A stretch of DNA of 64,000 bases. Source: Bosea sp. BIWAKO-01 (GTDB lineage Bacteria > Pseudomonadota > Alphaproteobacteria > Rhizobiales > Beijerinckiaceae). Of this stretch, positions 1 through 8,541 are shown one piece after another. Under the pieces are notes generated by a model. That model ran no database searches. It was not told the origin of the DNA and saw only the letters and a list, made by a program, of their open reading frames with translations. Within the stretch, counting starts at the first letter, position 1; each line of letters begins with the position of its first letter. The translations under genes and the position numbers were made by a program. The stretch is taken from NCBI RefSeq assembly GCF_001748145.1, contig NZ_BCQA01000001.1, forward strand, positions 744,001 through 808,000, in the 5' to 3' direction.

Positions 1-1391
1 CGCGCGAAGGGCTGCAACGCTTCAAACGCTGCGGCCGCGCGCAGAACCAATGCATCCCGCCCGAACGGCCCGACGATCTGCAGTCCGGCCGGCAATCCGG
101 CCGATGTCAGACCGCAGGGCACGGAAATGGCCGGCGCCTGTGTGATGTTGAACGGGTAGGTGAACGGCGTCCAGCGCGTCCAGTCATCGCCATATCGGCC
201 ATGGCCGGGGGCATTCCGTCCCACCTCGAAGGCCGGCAGCGGCAAAGTCGGCGTCAGCAGCAGATCGAAGCGCTCGTGGAACTGCGTCATATGATACGCA
301 AGCGCATTGCGCTGGTTGAGCAGGGCGTCGACATAGGCCGAGCCCGCTATCTGCTCGCCAGCCTCCGCCACGGCCACGAGACCCGGGTCCATCTGCGCGC
401 GCTTCTCTGGCCCCGCTCCGCGCAGGGCCAGGGCAGCCCCCGCCGACCACAATGTCATCAAGGTCTCAAGCGGATCGTCGAAACCGGGATCGACCTCCTC
501 GACGCTCGCACCCAGTTCACGGAACGCAAGCGCGGCCGCCGCGACAAGCGCTGCGATCTCGGGGTCGACGAGATGGTTGCCGCCAAGGCGCGGCGACCAC
601 GCGATGCGCAGGCCCTTTACGCCACCGGCAAGGCCCGCAACGTAGTCCGGCGGGGGCTCGATCATCGCGGTCATGTCCCGGCCATCAGGCCGACCGATCG
701 CGTTCATGGCGAGCGCCGTGTCTGCGACGGTGCGGGTCAGCGGGCCGAGATGGGCGAGGAAACCCATGGTCGAAACGGGATAGGCCGGCACGCGGCCATA
801 GGTCGGCTTCAAGCCGACGACACCGGTGAAGGCGGCCGGGATTCGGACTGATCCGGCACCGTCGGTTCCGATATGGATGCAGCCGAGATTGAGCGCTGCG
901 CATGAGGCCGCGCCGGAGGAGGAGCCGCCCGGCCCGGTTCGGACATCCCAGGGATTGCGCGTGATGCCAGAGAACGGTGAGTCGCCGACCCCCTTCCAGC
1001 CATATTCCGGCATCGTCGTCTTGCCGAGGAAGACGGTCCCGGCCTCACGCAACCGCGCCGCAGCCGGAGCATCTTCAGGCCAGGGCGTGCCGGAGGCCAG
1101 CGCGGAGCCGCGGCGCATCGGCCAGCCTCTCACGCCGATATTGTCCTTGATCGTGACCGGCACGCCGTCGAGCGGACCGAGCGGAGCGCCCTTGAGCCAG
1201 CGTGCCTGCGAGGCCTCGGCCATGGCGAGCGAGACCTCGGCATCGCGTACGACGAAGGCGTTGATGTCAGGCTCGAAACGCTCGATGCGGTCGAGCGCGT
1301 CCTTGGCGACCTCGACCGGCGAGAGGCTGCGCTCAGCATAGAGCTTGCTTAAGGCGACAGCAGACAGGGAAGCGATTGCGGTCATCGGCAT
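1..1391 (-). CDS. Amidase-signature (AS) family amidase, 3' end cut by window edge
   Basis: Hydrolyses a C-N amide bond, substrate unknown. The frame reads open from the ATG at 1391 to the window edge (463 codons), ending in the GLPAGLQIVGP stretch found close to the C-terminus of the family, so only a few residues are missing. The amidase signature is clear: the Lys of the catalytic triad in VTIKDN, then the Gly/Ser-rich loop GPGGSSSGAA, then GTDGAGSIRIPAAF with the nucleophilic Ser. A second in-frame ATG lies two codons downstream and neither has a strong ribosome-binding site. It is the last gene of a minus-strand run with an M20 amidohydrolase and another amidase, which suggests catabolism of an amide or ureido compound. 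Family assignment is firm; substrate is not. Confidence 0.9.
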   Translation of the reverse strand, partial: MPMTAIASLSAVALSKLYAERSLSPVEVAKDALDRIERFEPDINAFVVRDAEVSLAMAEASQARWLKGAPLGPLDGVPVTIKDNIGVRGWPMRRGSALASGTPWPEDAPAAARLREAGTVFLGKTTMPEYGWKGVGDSPFSGITRNPWDVRTGPGGSSSGAASCAALNLGCIHIGTDGAGSVRIPAAFTGVVGLKPTYGRVPAYPVSTMGFLAHLGPLTRTVADTALAMNAIGRPDGRDMTAMIEPPPDYVAGLAGGVKGLRIAWSPRLGGNHLVDPEIAALVAAAALAFRELGASVEEVDPGFDDPLETLMTLWSAGAALALRGAGPEKRAQMDPGLVAVAEAGEQIAGSAYVDALLNQRNALAYHMTQFHERFDLLLTPTLPLPAFEVGRNAPGHGRYGDDWTRWTPFTYPFNITQAPAISVPCGLTSAGLPAGLQIVGPFGRDALVLRAAAAFEALQPFA

Positions 1392-1455
1392 CTCTCGTGA
1401 GGAGGAAGGATCAAGGCTGGGAGCAGATGTCTTTCGCGGCGCGCGCCGCGCTTGA

Positions 1456-2685
1456 TCAGTTATTCGCCACGCGCCAGGCGGCACTGAGCAGGACATTGGC
1501 GCCGGCGACCATGTCCTCGTCGGTGCTGAACTCCGCCGGGTTATGCGAGAGGCCGCCAATCGAGGGGATGAAGATCATCGCCGTCGGGCAGATGCGCGAC
1601 ATCATCTGGGCGTCGTGTCCCGCGCCCGAGATCATCCGGCGGATCGGCAGGCCGAGTTCGGCTGCGCTCATCTCCACGCCGTAGATCAGCTCCGAGGCGA
1701 ACTCGACAGCCGGAAAGCGGGCAAGATCGCGGAAGCTGATCTGGATGCCGTCCCGCTCGGAAAGCTCCGCGCAGAACGCCCGGACGGCGGCCTCCGCTTC
1801 GGCCAGGAGCGCGTCCTTGGGATTGCGCAGGTCGAGCGACATGATCACGCTTTCCGGCACCACGTTGACGTTGCCGGGCTCGACGCGGATGACGCCGGAA
1901 TTGGCAAGCTGGCCCGGAATCTTGCCCGTCAGCTCATTGGCGAAGAGGTTGATGCGCGCAGCCGCAAGCCCAGGATCCCTGCGATAGGCCATCGGCGTCG
2001 TACCGGCATGGCTCGGCCGGCCCTTCAGCGTCAGCTCAAGCCAGGTGATGGCCTGGATGCCGGTGACAGCGCCGAGCCCGCCGCCCTCGCCTTCGAGCAC
2101 CGGCCCCTGCTCGATATGGAGTTCGAGATAGGAATGCGCCTTGAGGAAGCCGGGCCGTTCCGGGCCGTGATAGCCGATCCGCTTCAATTCGGTGCCGAGC
2201 ACCGCCCCTTCGGCATCCTTCTCGGCATGGGCCGCTTCCACGCTCATGCCGCCGGCCCAGACATAGGAGCCGAGCATGTCGGGATGGAATCGGGCGCCCT
2301 CTTCATTGGTGAAGGCGATCACCGCCATGTCGCGCTTCGGCTGCAATCCTGCATCGCGCAGCGCCGCCAGCACCTCGAGCCCGGCAATCACGCCGAGTGC
2401 GCCATCGAAGCGCCCGCCGGTGCCGACTGTGTCGATATGGGAGCCGAGGATGACGGCAGGCCCCTCCTCCCGCCCCTTCAGGATACCAACGACGTTGCCG
2501 ATCGCATCGATCTTCACGTCAAGCCCGAGCGCCTGCATCTGCCCGACGAGCCAGTCGCGCCCCTGCCTGTCCTCGTCGGAGAGAGCGAGCCGCCGGCAAC
2601 CGCCTTCCGGCGTCGCGCCGATCTTCGACAAGGCTTCGAGCCTCGAGACCAATCGTGGCCCGTCGATCCGCAGGTTCGCGCTCAT
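1456..2685 (-). CDS. M20-family Zn-dependent amidohydrolase (N-carbamoyl-amino-acid / allantoate amidohydrolase type)
   Basis: Predicted cytoplasmic dinuclear-metal hydrolase of the hydantoinase/carbamoylase branch of peptidase family M20; members split N-carbamoyl amino acids, allantoate or ureidoglycine. The 409-residue length is normal. Metal and catalytic signatures are visible: GSHIDTV (His and Asp), GRFDGALG (bridging Asp), NEEGARF (catalytic Glu and metal Glu), HIEQGPVLE, and a late SGAGHDAQ with the final metal His. The start ATG has GGGAGAG about ten bases upstream. It lies 65 nt upstream of the amidase at the left edge and 127 nt downstream of a second amidase, all on the same strand. 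Which ureido substrate is used cannot be read from the sequence. Confidence 0.9.
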   Translation of the reverse strand: MSANLRIDGPRLVSRLEALSKIGATPEGGCRRLALSDEDRQGRDWLVGQMQALGLDVKIDAIGNVVGILKGREEGPAVILGSHIDTVGTGGRFDGALGVIAGLEVLAALRDAGLQPKRDMAVIAFTNEEGARFHPDMLGSYVWAGGMSVEAAHAEKDAEGAVLGTELKRIGYHGPERPGFLKAHSYLELHIEQGPVLEGEGGGLGAVTGIQAITWLELTLKGRPSHAGTTPMAYRRDPGLAAARINLFANELTGKIPGQLANSGVIRVEPGNVNVVPESVIMSLDLRNPKDALLAEAEAAVRAFCAELSERDGIQISFRDLARFPAVEFASELIYGVEMSAAELGLPIRRMISGAGHDAQMMSRICPTAMIFIPSIGGLSHNPAEFSTDEDMVAGANVLLSAAWRVANN

Positions 2686-2733
2686 TCGCCAACTCTCCCA
2701 AAAGGCCGGCCCAGGCCGCTAGATCATGGTTCA

Positions 2734-2781
2734 GAGCATGCGTGGCGCGAAAAACCGTCGCCACTTTCTCGCAGCATGCTC
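2734..2781. repeat. Nested palindrome between two amide-hydrolysis genes
   Basis: Perfect 8-base inverted ends, GAGCATGC at 2734-2741 and GCATGCTC at 2774-2781, enclose a second perfect pair, GTGGCG at 2742-2747 and CGCCAC at 2759-2764. The inner text CGAAAAACCG followed by CCACTTT resembles the cores of the elements at 17271-17314 and 54986-55084, so this is probably a diverged member of the same intergenic family. It could fold as an RNA hairpin between co-directional genes. There is no T-tract, so I do not call it a terminator. Confidence 0.6.
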
Positions 2782-2812
2782 CAACGCATAAAGCATGAAC
2801 GATGCCGCCCGC

Positions 2813-4276
2813 TCAGCCGGCGAGCAAGGCCGGCTTGCGCTTCTCGACCCAACCGGTCCCGTCCTCATAGGCCTGCGCGGCCTCGAGCAGCAGACGCTCC
2901 GCGTGGTTGGGGCCCCAGAGCTGCATGCCCATGGGCAAGCCCGCCTCGTTGAAGCCGACCGGGACACTGATCGCCGGACAGCCCGACATCGTCACAGGGA
3001 TCACCACCTCCATCCAGCGATGATAGGTGTCCATCGCGCGGCCTGCGATCTCGCGCGGCCAATGGGTTTCGACGGCAAAGGGAAAGACCTGGGCACTGGG
3101 CAGGACAAGCAGGTCGTAGCGTCCGAACAGGCCGCGCACATGCTGATACCAGGACGAGCGCAGATTGGAGGCCTTCATCACGTCGAAGGCCGAGAGCTTG
3201 AGGCCCTGCTCGACCTCGTGGCGCGCTTCGGGCTTGAGAAAGTCGCGTCGTGCCGGGTCGGCGTGGATGGGAGCGAGGCTCGCACCGACCTGCCAGGCCC
3301 GGAGTCTGGTCCAGGCCTGCCAGACGGCTTCGGGGTCGAAACCGAGGCTCGCCTCCTCGACCCGCGCGCCCATGTCCTCGAAGGCCTTCAAGGCTTCGCG
3401 GCAAAGCGACAAGACGCCATCCTCCATCGGCAGATGCCCACCGAGATCGCCAAGCCAGCCGATGCGGAGCCCGGCTATGTCGCGTTTGAGATTGCCCAGG
3501 AAGGCGGCCGGCTCCTCGCGGATCGAGAGCGGAACGCGCGGATCGTAGCCGGATTGCACGGCGAGCAACGCAGCAAGATCGCGCGTCGTGCGCGCCATGG
3601 GACCAGCTACGCCCATCTGCGGAATGAAGACCTCGTCTCCACTCGACGGGACGCGGCCATAGCCCGGCCGCATGCCGAGCACGTTGTTGAAGGCAGCCGG
3701 ATTGCGCAGCGAGCCGGCATGGTCGCTGCCGTCGGCCACCGGCAGCATGCGCATCGCCAGCGCAACGGCAGCGCCACCGCTCGAGCCCCCCGAGGTCTTC
3801 GACTGGTCATAGGCGTTGCGCGTTGCCCCGAAGACCGGATTGAAGGTTTGCGAGCCCAGCCCGAATTCCGGCGTGTTGCTCTTGCCGATGATGATGGCGC
3901 CGGCCGCCTTCATGCGCTCGACGAAAATGGCATCGCTCTGCGCGATCTCGTCCTTGAAGAGCGGCGAGCCTTGCGTCGTCGCAAACCCCTTGGCAGCGGC
4001 AAGATCCTTGATGGCCTGTGGGAAGCCGTGCATCCAACCACGCGACCGACCTGCCGCGAGTTCGCGATCCAGCCCTTCGGCTTCCCCCAGCAGATCGGAA
4101 CGGTCGCGCAGGGCCACCAGCGCGTTGACCGTCGGGTTATGCCGCTCGATCTGATCGAGATAGGCACCCATCACCTCGGCGCAGGACAGCTTGCGCGCGT
4201 GGATCGCGTGCGACAGCGCAACAGCGTCCAGGCCGACGATGTCGCCGGCCGTGGCGGCGTTTCTCAAATCTGACAT
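2813..4276 (-). CDS. Amidase-signature family amidase (6-aminohexanoate-cyclic-dimer-hydrolase-like)
   Basis: 487-residue amide hydrolase of the AS family. The triad Lys is in QAIKDLAA, the Gly/Ser loop is TSGGSSGGAA, and the Ser nucleophile is in GSDHAGSLRNPAAFNNV. The GSD...GSLRNPA variant, rather than the usual GTD.GGS.R.PA, is what I associate with amidases annotated as 6-aminohexanoate-cyclic-dimer hydrolases (NylA-like). I chose the ATG at 4276 (MSDLRNAATAG) because AGAGGAAC lies about ten bases upstream; an in-frame ATG at 4324 adds 16 residues but lacks a ribosome-binding site. It is first in the minus-strand amide cluster and divergent from the MATE exporter gene. Substrate unknown. 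Confidence 0.9.
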   Translation of the reverse strand: MSDLRNAATAGDIVGLDAVALSHAIHARKLSCAEVMGAYLDQIERHNPTVNALVALRDRSDLLGEAEGLDRELAAGRSRGWMHGFPQAIKDLAAAKGFATTQGSPLFKDEIAQSDAIFVERMKAAGAIIIGKSNTPEFGLGSQTFNPVFGATRNAYDQSKTSGGSSGGAAVALAMRMLPVADGSDHAGSLRNPAAFNNVLGMRPGYGRVPSSGDEVFIPQMGVAGPMARTTRDLAALLAVQSGYDPRVPLSIREEPAAFLGNLKRDIAGLRIGWLGDLGGHLPMEDGVLSLCREALKAFEDMGARVEEASLGFDPEAVWQAWTRLRAWQVGASLAPIHADPARRDFLKPEARHEVEQGLKLSAFDVMKASNLRSSWYQHVRGLFGRYDLLVLPSAQVFPFAVETHWPREIAGRAMDTYHRWMEVVIPVTMSGCPAISVPVGFNEAGLPMGMQLWGPNHAERLLLEAAQAYEDGTGWVEKRKPALLAG

Positions 4277-4473
4277 CCCTGACGGTTCCTCTGTCTTCTT
4301 CTTGCCGGTGATGATGGCTGCCATGGCCGAATGCCGGTAGCGACGTTTGCGCAGGGGCCGGATCGCGAAAACGCGTAGCGGGCCGGTCCGACATGCTCAC
4401 GCGCCGAGCGCGGGCAGCCCCAGCGTGGCTGACGCTGTCCTGCACAGAAAATGGGCGCTAAAAGCGACAGCCC

Positions 4474-5880
4474 ATGACCGATCTGGCCCTCCCCACTGCA
4501 CGCTCTCATCCCTGGCTCGCGGAAGTCAGGGCCATGCTTGCCCTGAGCTGGCCCATGGTGCTCACCAATGTGGCGCAGACGGCGATGACGGCAACCGATG
4601 TGGTGATGATGGGGCATCTTGGCCCCAACTCGCTCGCGGCCGGAGCGCTCGGCGCCAATCTCTACACGGCGGTCCTGATCTTCGGCATCGGCGTCATGGC
4701 TGCGGTCGCGCCGATGATCTCGATCGAGCTCGGACGCAACCGCCATGCGGTGCGCGACGTGCGGCGCACAGTGCGCCAGGGCCTCTGGGTCGCAGCGACA
4801 CTGGTCGGACCGATGTGGCTGTTCCTCTGGCAGGCCGAAGCGATCTTGCGCGCCATGGGCCAGGATCCGGCGCTTGCCGCCGCGGCCGCGAGCTATGTCC
4901 ACACGCTGCAATGGAGCCTGCTGCCGTTCTTCTGCTACCTCGTCCTGCGGGGCTTCGTCGCCGCCTTGCAGCGGCCGTTCTGGGCCTTCGTGGTGGTGCT
5001 GTTCGCCGTCGCGTTCAATGCCTTCGCCAACTGGTGCCTGATGTTCGGGCGGCTTGGTTTCCCGGCACTCGGTCTGCCGGGTTCAGGGATCGCCACCGCG
5101 TTCTCCTCGACCCTGATGTTCCTTGGGCTTGCGATTGTCGTTTCGGTCGACAGACGTTTCCGGCGGTTTCATCTGTTCGGGCGCTTCTGGGTGCCGGATT
5201 GGCCGCGATATCGTGCCTTCTGGCGGCTCGGCTTCCCGATTGGCCTGACGCTCGCCTTCGAGGTCGTGATCTTCAACGGCGCCGCCTTCCTGATGGGATT
5301 GATCGGCTCGACCTCGCTCGCCGCGCATGCGATCGCCATTCAGATCGCGTCCCTGACCTTCATGGTGCCGATGGGCATCGGTCAGGCGGGCACCGTGCGT
5401 GTCGGTCTTGCCTATGGTGCCGGAGACCGCGACGGCATCACGCGTGCAGGCACCACTGCGATCGTGCTCGCAATCTCCTTCATGACGCTGACCGCCCTCG
5501 TGATGCTGCTGGCTCCGCACCTGCTGGTCGCGCCCTTTCTCGATGCCAGCAAACCGGGTTCGCAGGCCGTTGCCGAACTCGCGATGCGCTTCCTCCTGTT
5601 CGCAGCGATCTTCCAGATTGCCGACGGCGCGCAGGTGGTCGGTTCCTGCATCCTCAGGGGCCTGCGCGATACGCGCGTGCCGATGATCCTGGCCGGCCTC
5701 GGCTACTGGGGCATCGGCCTGCCGCTTTCGGCCGCTCTCGGCTTCTGGACGCCGCTGGCCGGCAGTGGAATCTGGATCGGACTGGCAACTGGCCTTGCCG
5801 TGGTGGCGGTGCTGATGCTGTGGCGTTGGTCGCAGCGCGAAAGGCTCGGGCTGGTCGCGCCCGCGTCAACGCCAAGCTAG
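4474..5880 (+). CDS. MATE-family multidrug efflux transporter
   Basis: 468-residue inner-membrane protein with about twelve hydrophobic segments in two homologous halves, matching the MATE (NorM-like) family that exports cationic drugs in exchange for Na+ or H+. Characteristic stretches are the N-terminal WPMVLTNVAQTAMTATDVVMMG and the second-half FPIGLTLAFEVVIFNGAAF followed by GIGQAGTVRVG. The length is typical. The gene is divergent from the amidase cluster, with about 200 bp between the starts, and monocistronic in appearance because about 300 bp follow before the next gene. Substrate cannot be inferred. Confidence 0.93.
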   Translation: MTDLALPTARSHPWLAEVRAMLALSWPMVLTNVAQTAMTATDVVMMGHLGPNSLAAGALGANLYTAVLIFGIGVMAAVAPMISIELGRNRHAVRDVRRTVRQGLWVAATLVGPMWLFLWQAEAILRAMGQDPALAAAAASYVHTLQWSLLPFFCYLVLRGFVAALQRPFWAFVVVLFAVAFNAFANWCLMFGRLGFPALGLPGSGIATAFSSTLMFLGLAIVVSVDRRFRRFHLFGRFWVPDWPRYRAFWRLGFPIGLTLAFEVVIFNGAAFLMGLIGSTSLAAHAIAIQIASLTFMVPMGIGQAGTVRVGLAYGAGDRDGITRAGTTAIVLAISFMTLTALVMLLAPHLLVAPFLDASKPGSQAVAELAMRFLLFAAIFQIADGAQVVGSCILRGLRDTRVPMILAGLGYWGIGLPLSAALGFWTPLAGSGIWIGLATGLAVVAVLMLWRWSQRERLGLVAPASTPS

Positions 5881-6185
5881 ATTGCACCGCCATTGCACGG
5901 CGGACACAGCAAGCCGCCAGCGCTATCCCCCGTTTCGACGGGTTGGCGCGATTCGCTGCATTTATTGCCGCACATCCGCCTGATCGACCGATAACACAGC
6001 CGATTTCCGGGCGTTTTCGAGCTGTTGCGGATTCAGCACAGCCCGGCGGAGACACAATTCCGCCGCATTGTGTTCACCCCACGGCCACGCCCTCCGCCTT
6101 GAAACCCTCTGGGCGAAGACGTGGAACTGCGCGATCGCTCGTCCGTTGCTAGTCCCGCAAGACCAAGAATACGCGAGCCAAACTC
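5881..6185. other. 305-bp intergenic region between MATE exporter and L,D-transpeptidase
   Basis: No convincing reading frame. A short hairpin (CCGCC at 5888-5892 pairing with GGCGG at 5900-5904) follows the MATE stop codon directly but lacks a T-tract, so it is at best a weak terminator. The rest should carry the promoter of the transpeptidase gene; I could not identify a convincing -35/-10 pair. Confidence 0.5.
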
Positions 6186-6959
6186 ATGTCCTTCGACTCG
6201 ATCGCCGGCGCACTCCGCCATCGCCTCTTCAAGCGCATGATGGTGCTGTTGCTGCCGCTATCGCTGGCAGCCTGTGTTGGCGCGCGCCAACAAGCTCTCG
6301 AGGCTGCAAGACCTGCCGGACCGAGCGCGGCTGCACTGGCCATGTATGGCGAAATGCCCGACGAGAAATTCCCTCTCCCGGAGACCGACATTGCCGAAGT
6401 CGATCCGCGCTTCCTGAGGCAGGAGGTCGCCTATCCGACCAGCGAGCGGCCCGGCACGATCGTCGTCGACACCAACAAGCGCTATCTCTATCTGGTCCGC
6501 GAGAACGGCCGCGCGATCCGCTATGGCATCGGCGTCGGCAAGCAGGGCATGTCCTGGCGCGGTCGCGCGACCGTTGCCCGCAAGGCAGCCTGGCCGCGTT
6601 GGACCCCGACCCCCGCGATGATCGCGCGTGATCCGGCCAAGAACGGTCCCTGGGCCGGCGGCATGGCGGCAGGCCTCGAGAACCCGCTCGGTGCGCGTGC
6701 GCTGTATCTCTACCAGGGTGACCGCGACACGCTCTATCGCATCCACGGCACCTCCGAGCCCTGGACCATCGGCAAGGCGGTTTCGAGCGGCTGCATCCGC
6801 ATGTTCAACCAGGACATTATCGACCTGCACAGCCGCGTGCCCACCGGCACCACCGTCGTGGTCCTCAACCGCACCCCGCTGCTGAAGCCGGAGCCTGGCG
6901 AGAATTTCGACGAGTTCGTCTCCGAAGGTGTCGAGCCGGCCGAGCCGTTCGAAGGCTGA
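6186..6959 (+). CDS. L,D-transpeptidase (YkuD/ErfK family), predicted lipoprotein
   Basis: Cell-wall enzyme that makes 3-3 peptidoglycan cross-links or attaches proteins to peptidoglycan. The N-terminus is a signal peptide ending in the lipobox LAAC, so Cys30 is probably lipidated. The YkuD domain fills the second half, with the active-site motif HGT (His187) followed by SSGCIRM (nucleophile Cys203). A PRFLRQEVAYPT... GTIVVDT stretch before the domain is shared with the second L,D-transpeptidase at 10454-11263. At 257 residues it has normal length. The gene stands alone, about 190 bp ahead of ugd. Family assignment is secure; which cross-link it forms is unknown. Confidence 0.94.
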   Translation: MSFDSIAGALRHRLFKRMMVLLLPLSLAACVGARQQALEAARPAGPSAAALAMYGEMPDEKFPLPETDIAEVDPRFLRQEVAYPTSERPGTIVVDTNKRYLYLVRENGRAIRYGIGVGKQGMSWRGRATVARKAAWPRWTPTPAMIARDPAKNGPWAGGMAAGLENPLGARALYLYQGDRDTLYRIHGTSEPWTIGKAVSSGCIRMFNQDIIDLHSRVPTGTTVVVLNRTPLLKPEPGENFDEFVSEGVEPAEPFEG

Positions 6960-7148
6960 TCGCCGCCCTCCGTCATTGCCCAGAGATTGGCGCGCATCAC
7001 CAACCCACATGGTTCGGTGTTGCGCGCCTCTTCATTTCCCAGCGCTATAAATTGATATAGGCGGTGCTGCGGCGGGGAGCGTGCTCCAGCTGCCGCATGC
7101 GAGGCCCGGATCAATCCCGCTCCGGCCTGCGAGAGAGGACGACACCTC

Positions 7149-8453
7149 ATGCGCGTGACGATGATCGGTTCGGGCTATGTTGGCCTGGTCTCCGGTGCCT
7201 GCTTCGCCGATTTCGGCCATGTCGTGACCTGCGTCGACACCGATGCCGGCAAGATCGGGGCGCTCAACCGCGGCGAGATCCCGATCTTCGAACCCGGCCT
7301 GGACGACCTCGTCGCCAAGAATGTGCGTGAGGGCCGCCTCTCCTTCACGACCGAGTTGGCCGATGCCGTCCGCGGCGCCGACGCGGTCTTCATCGCGGTC
7401 GGTACGCCTGCCAGGCGTGGCGACGGCCATGCCGACCTCTCCTATGTCTATCAGGCCGCTCGCGACGTCGTGGCCGAGCTTGAAGGCTTCACGGTCGTCG
7501 TCACCAAGTCGACCGTTCCGGTCGGCACCGGCGACGAGGTCGAGCGGATCATGCGGGAGAGCCGGCCGGAGGCCGATTTCGCAGTGGTCTCGAACCCGGA
7601 ATTCCTGCGCGAGGGCGCCGCGATCAGCGACTTCAAGCGTCCGGACCGGATCGTGATCGGCACCGACGACGCGCGCGCGCGCGCCGTGATGGAAGACATC
7701 TACCGGCCCCTTTATCTCAATGCCGCGCCCCTGCTCTTCACCTCGCGCCGAACCTCCGAGCTGATCAAATACGCCGCCAACGCCTATCTCGCGACCAAGA
7801 TCACCTTCATCAACGAAATGGCCGATCTCTGCGAGGCGGTCGGCGCGAATGTCCAGGAGGTCGCGCGCGGCATCGGCCTCGACAATCGCATCGGCGCAAA
7901 GTTTCTGCATGCCGGCCCCGGCTATGGCGGCTCCTGTTTTCCGAAAGATACGCTGGCCTTGATGAAGACGGCGCAGGACCTCGCTGCTCCGCTGCGGATC
8001 GTCGAGACCGTCGTCGCCGTCAATGACCAGCGCAAGCGCGCCATGGCCCGCAAGGTGCTCGCCGCCTGCGGTGGTTCGGTGCGCGGCAAGCGGATCGCCA
8101 TCCTTGGCCTCGCCTTCAAGCCGAACACCGACGACATGCGCGAAGCGCCCTCGATCGCGATCATCACCGCGCTCCAGGATGCCGGGGCCGAGATCATTGC
8201 CTATGATCCCGAGAGCATGGATGCGGCCAAGCCCCTGCTGCCCGGAATCTCTTATGCGAACGACGCCTATTCCTGCATCAGGGGCGCAGATGCGCTGGTG
8301 ATCGTGACGGAATGGGACGCTTTTCGCGCGCTCGATCTCGCCGCGGTCAAGGCCGCCCTGCGCGAGCCCGTCGTTGTCGACCTGCGCAATATCTACCGCT
8401 CGGACGACATGCGCCGCCGTGGCTTCCAGTACAGCAATGTCGGCAATGCCTGA
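7149..8453 (+). CDS. ugd: UDP-glucose 6-dehydrogenase
   Basis: Oxidises UDP-glucose to UDP-glucuronate using two NAD+, feeding exopolysaccharide, capsule or lipid A precursors. The 434-residue protein has the N-terminal Rossmann motif MIGSGYVGLVSG, the central dimer helix, and the catalytic Cys263 in GPGYGGSCFPKD, then the C-terminal UDP-binding domain starting at about residue 310 with LGLAFKPNTDDMREAPS. An RBS-like GAGAGGA lies upstream of the ATG. It sits between envelope genes (L,D-transpeptidases and, further on, a polysaccharide flippase), consistent with supplying a sugar donor for surface polysaccharide. Confidence 0.96.
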   Translation: MRVTMIGSGYVGLVSGACFADFGHVVTCVDTDAGKIGALNRGEIPIFEPGLDDLVAKNVREGRLSFTTELADAVRGADAVFIAVGTPARRGDGHADLSYVYQAARDVVAELEGFTVVVTKSTVPVGTGDEVERIMRESRPEADFAVVSNPEFLREGAAISDFKRPDRIVIGTDDARARAVMEDIYRPLYLNAAPLLFTSRRTSELIKYAANAYLATKITFINEMADLCEAVGANVQEVARGIGLDNRIGAKFLHAGPGYGGSCFPKDTLALMKTAQDLAAPLRIVETVVAVNDQRKRAMARKVLAACGGSVRGKRIAILGLAFKPNTDDMREAPSIAIITALQDAGAEIIAYDPESMDAAKPLLPGISYANDAYSCIRGADALVIVTEWDAFRALDLAAVKAALREPVVVDLRNIYRSDDMRRRGFQYSNVGNA

Positions 8454-8541
8454 TCGACGCACTGCCTTGATAGCGTCACAGGCAGCCCCCACCTCTTGAC
8501 CCGACGGCGCACCCGCGCCGCCCAAATGAGAGGAGATGACG

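Noticed and set aside
2795..4273. 492-codon plus-strand frame opposite the amidase
   Set aside because: Same mirror effect; the minus strand has clear amidase motifs.
7040..7070. CTATA/TATAG near 7050 as a ugd operator
   Set aside because: Only 5-bp AT arms; no support beyond chance.
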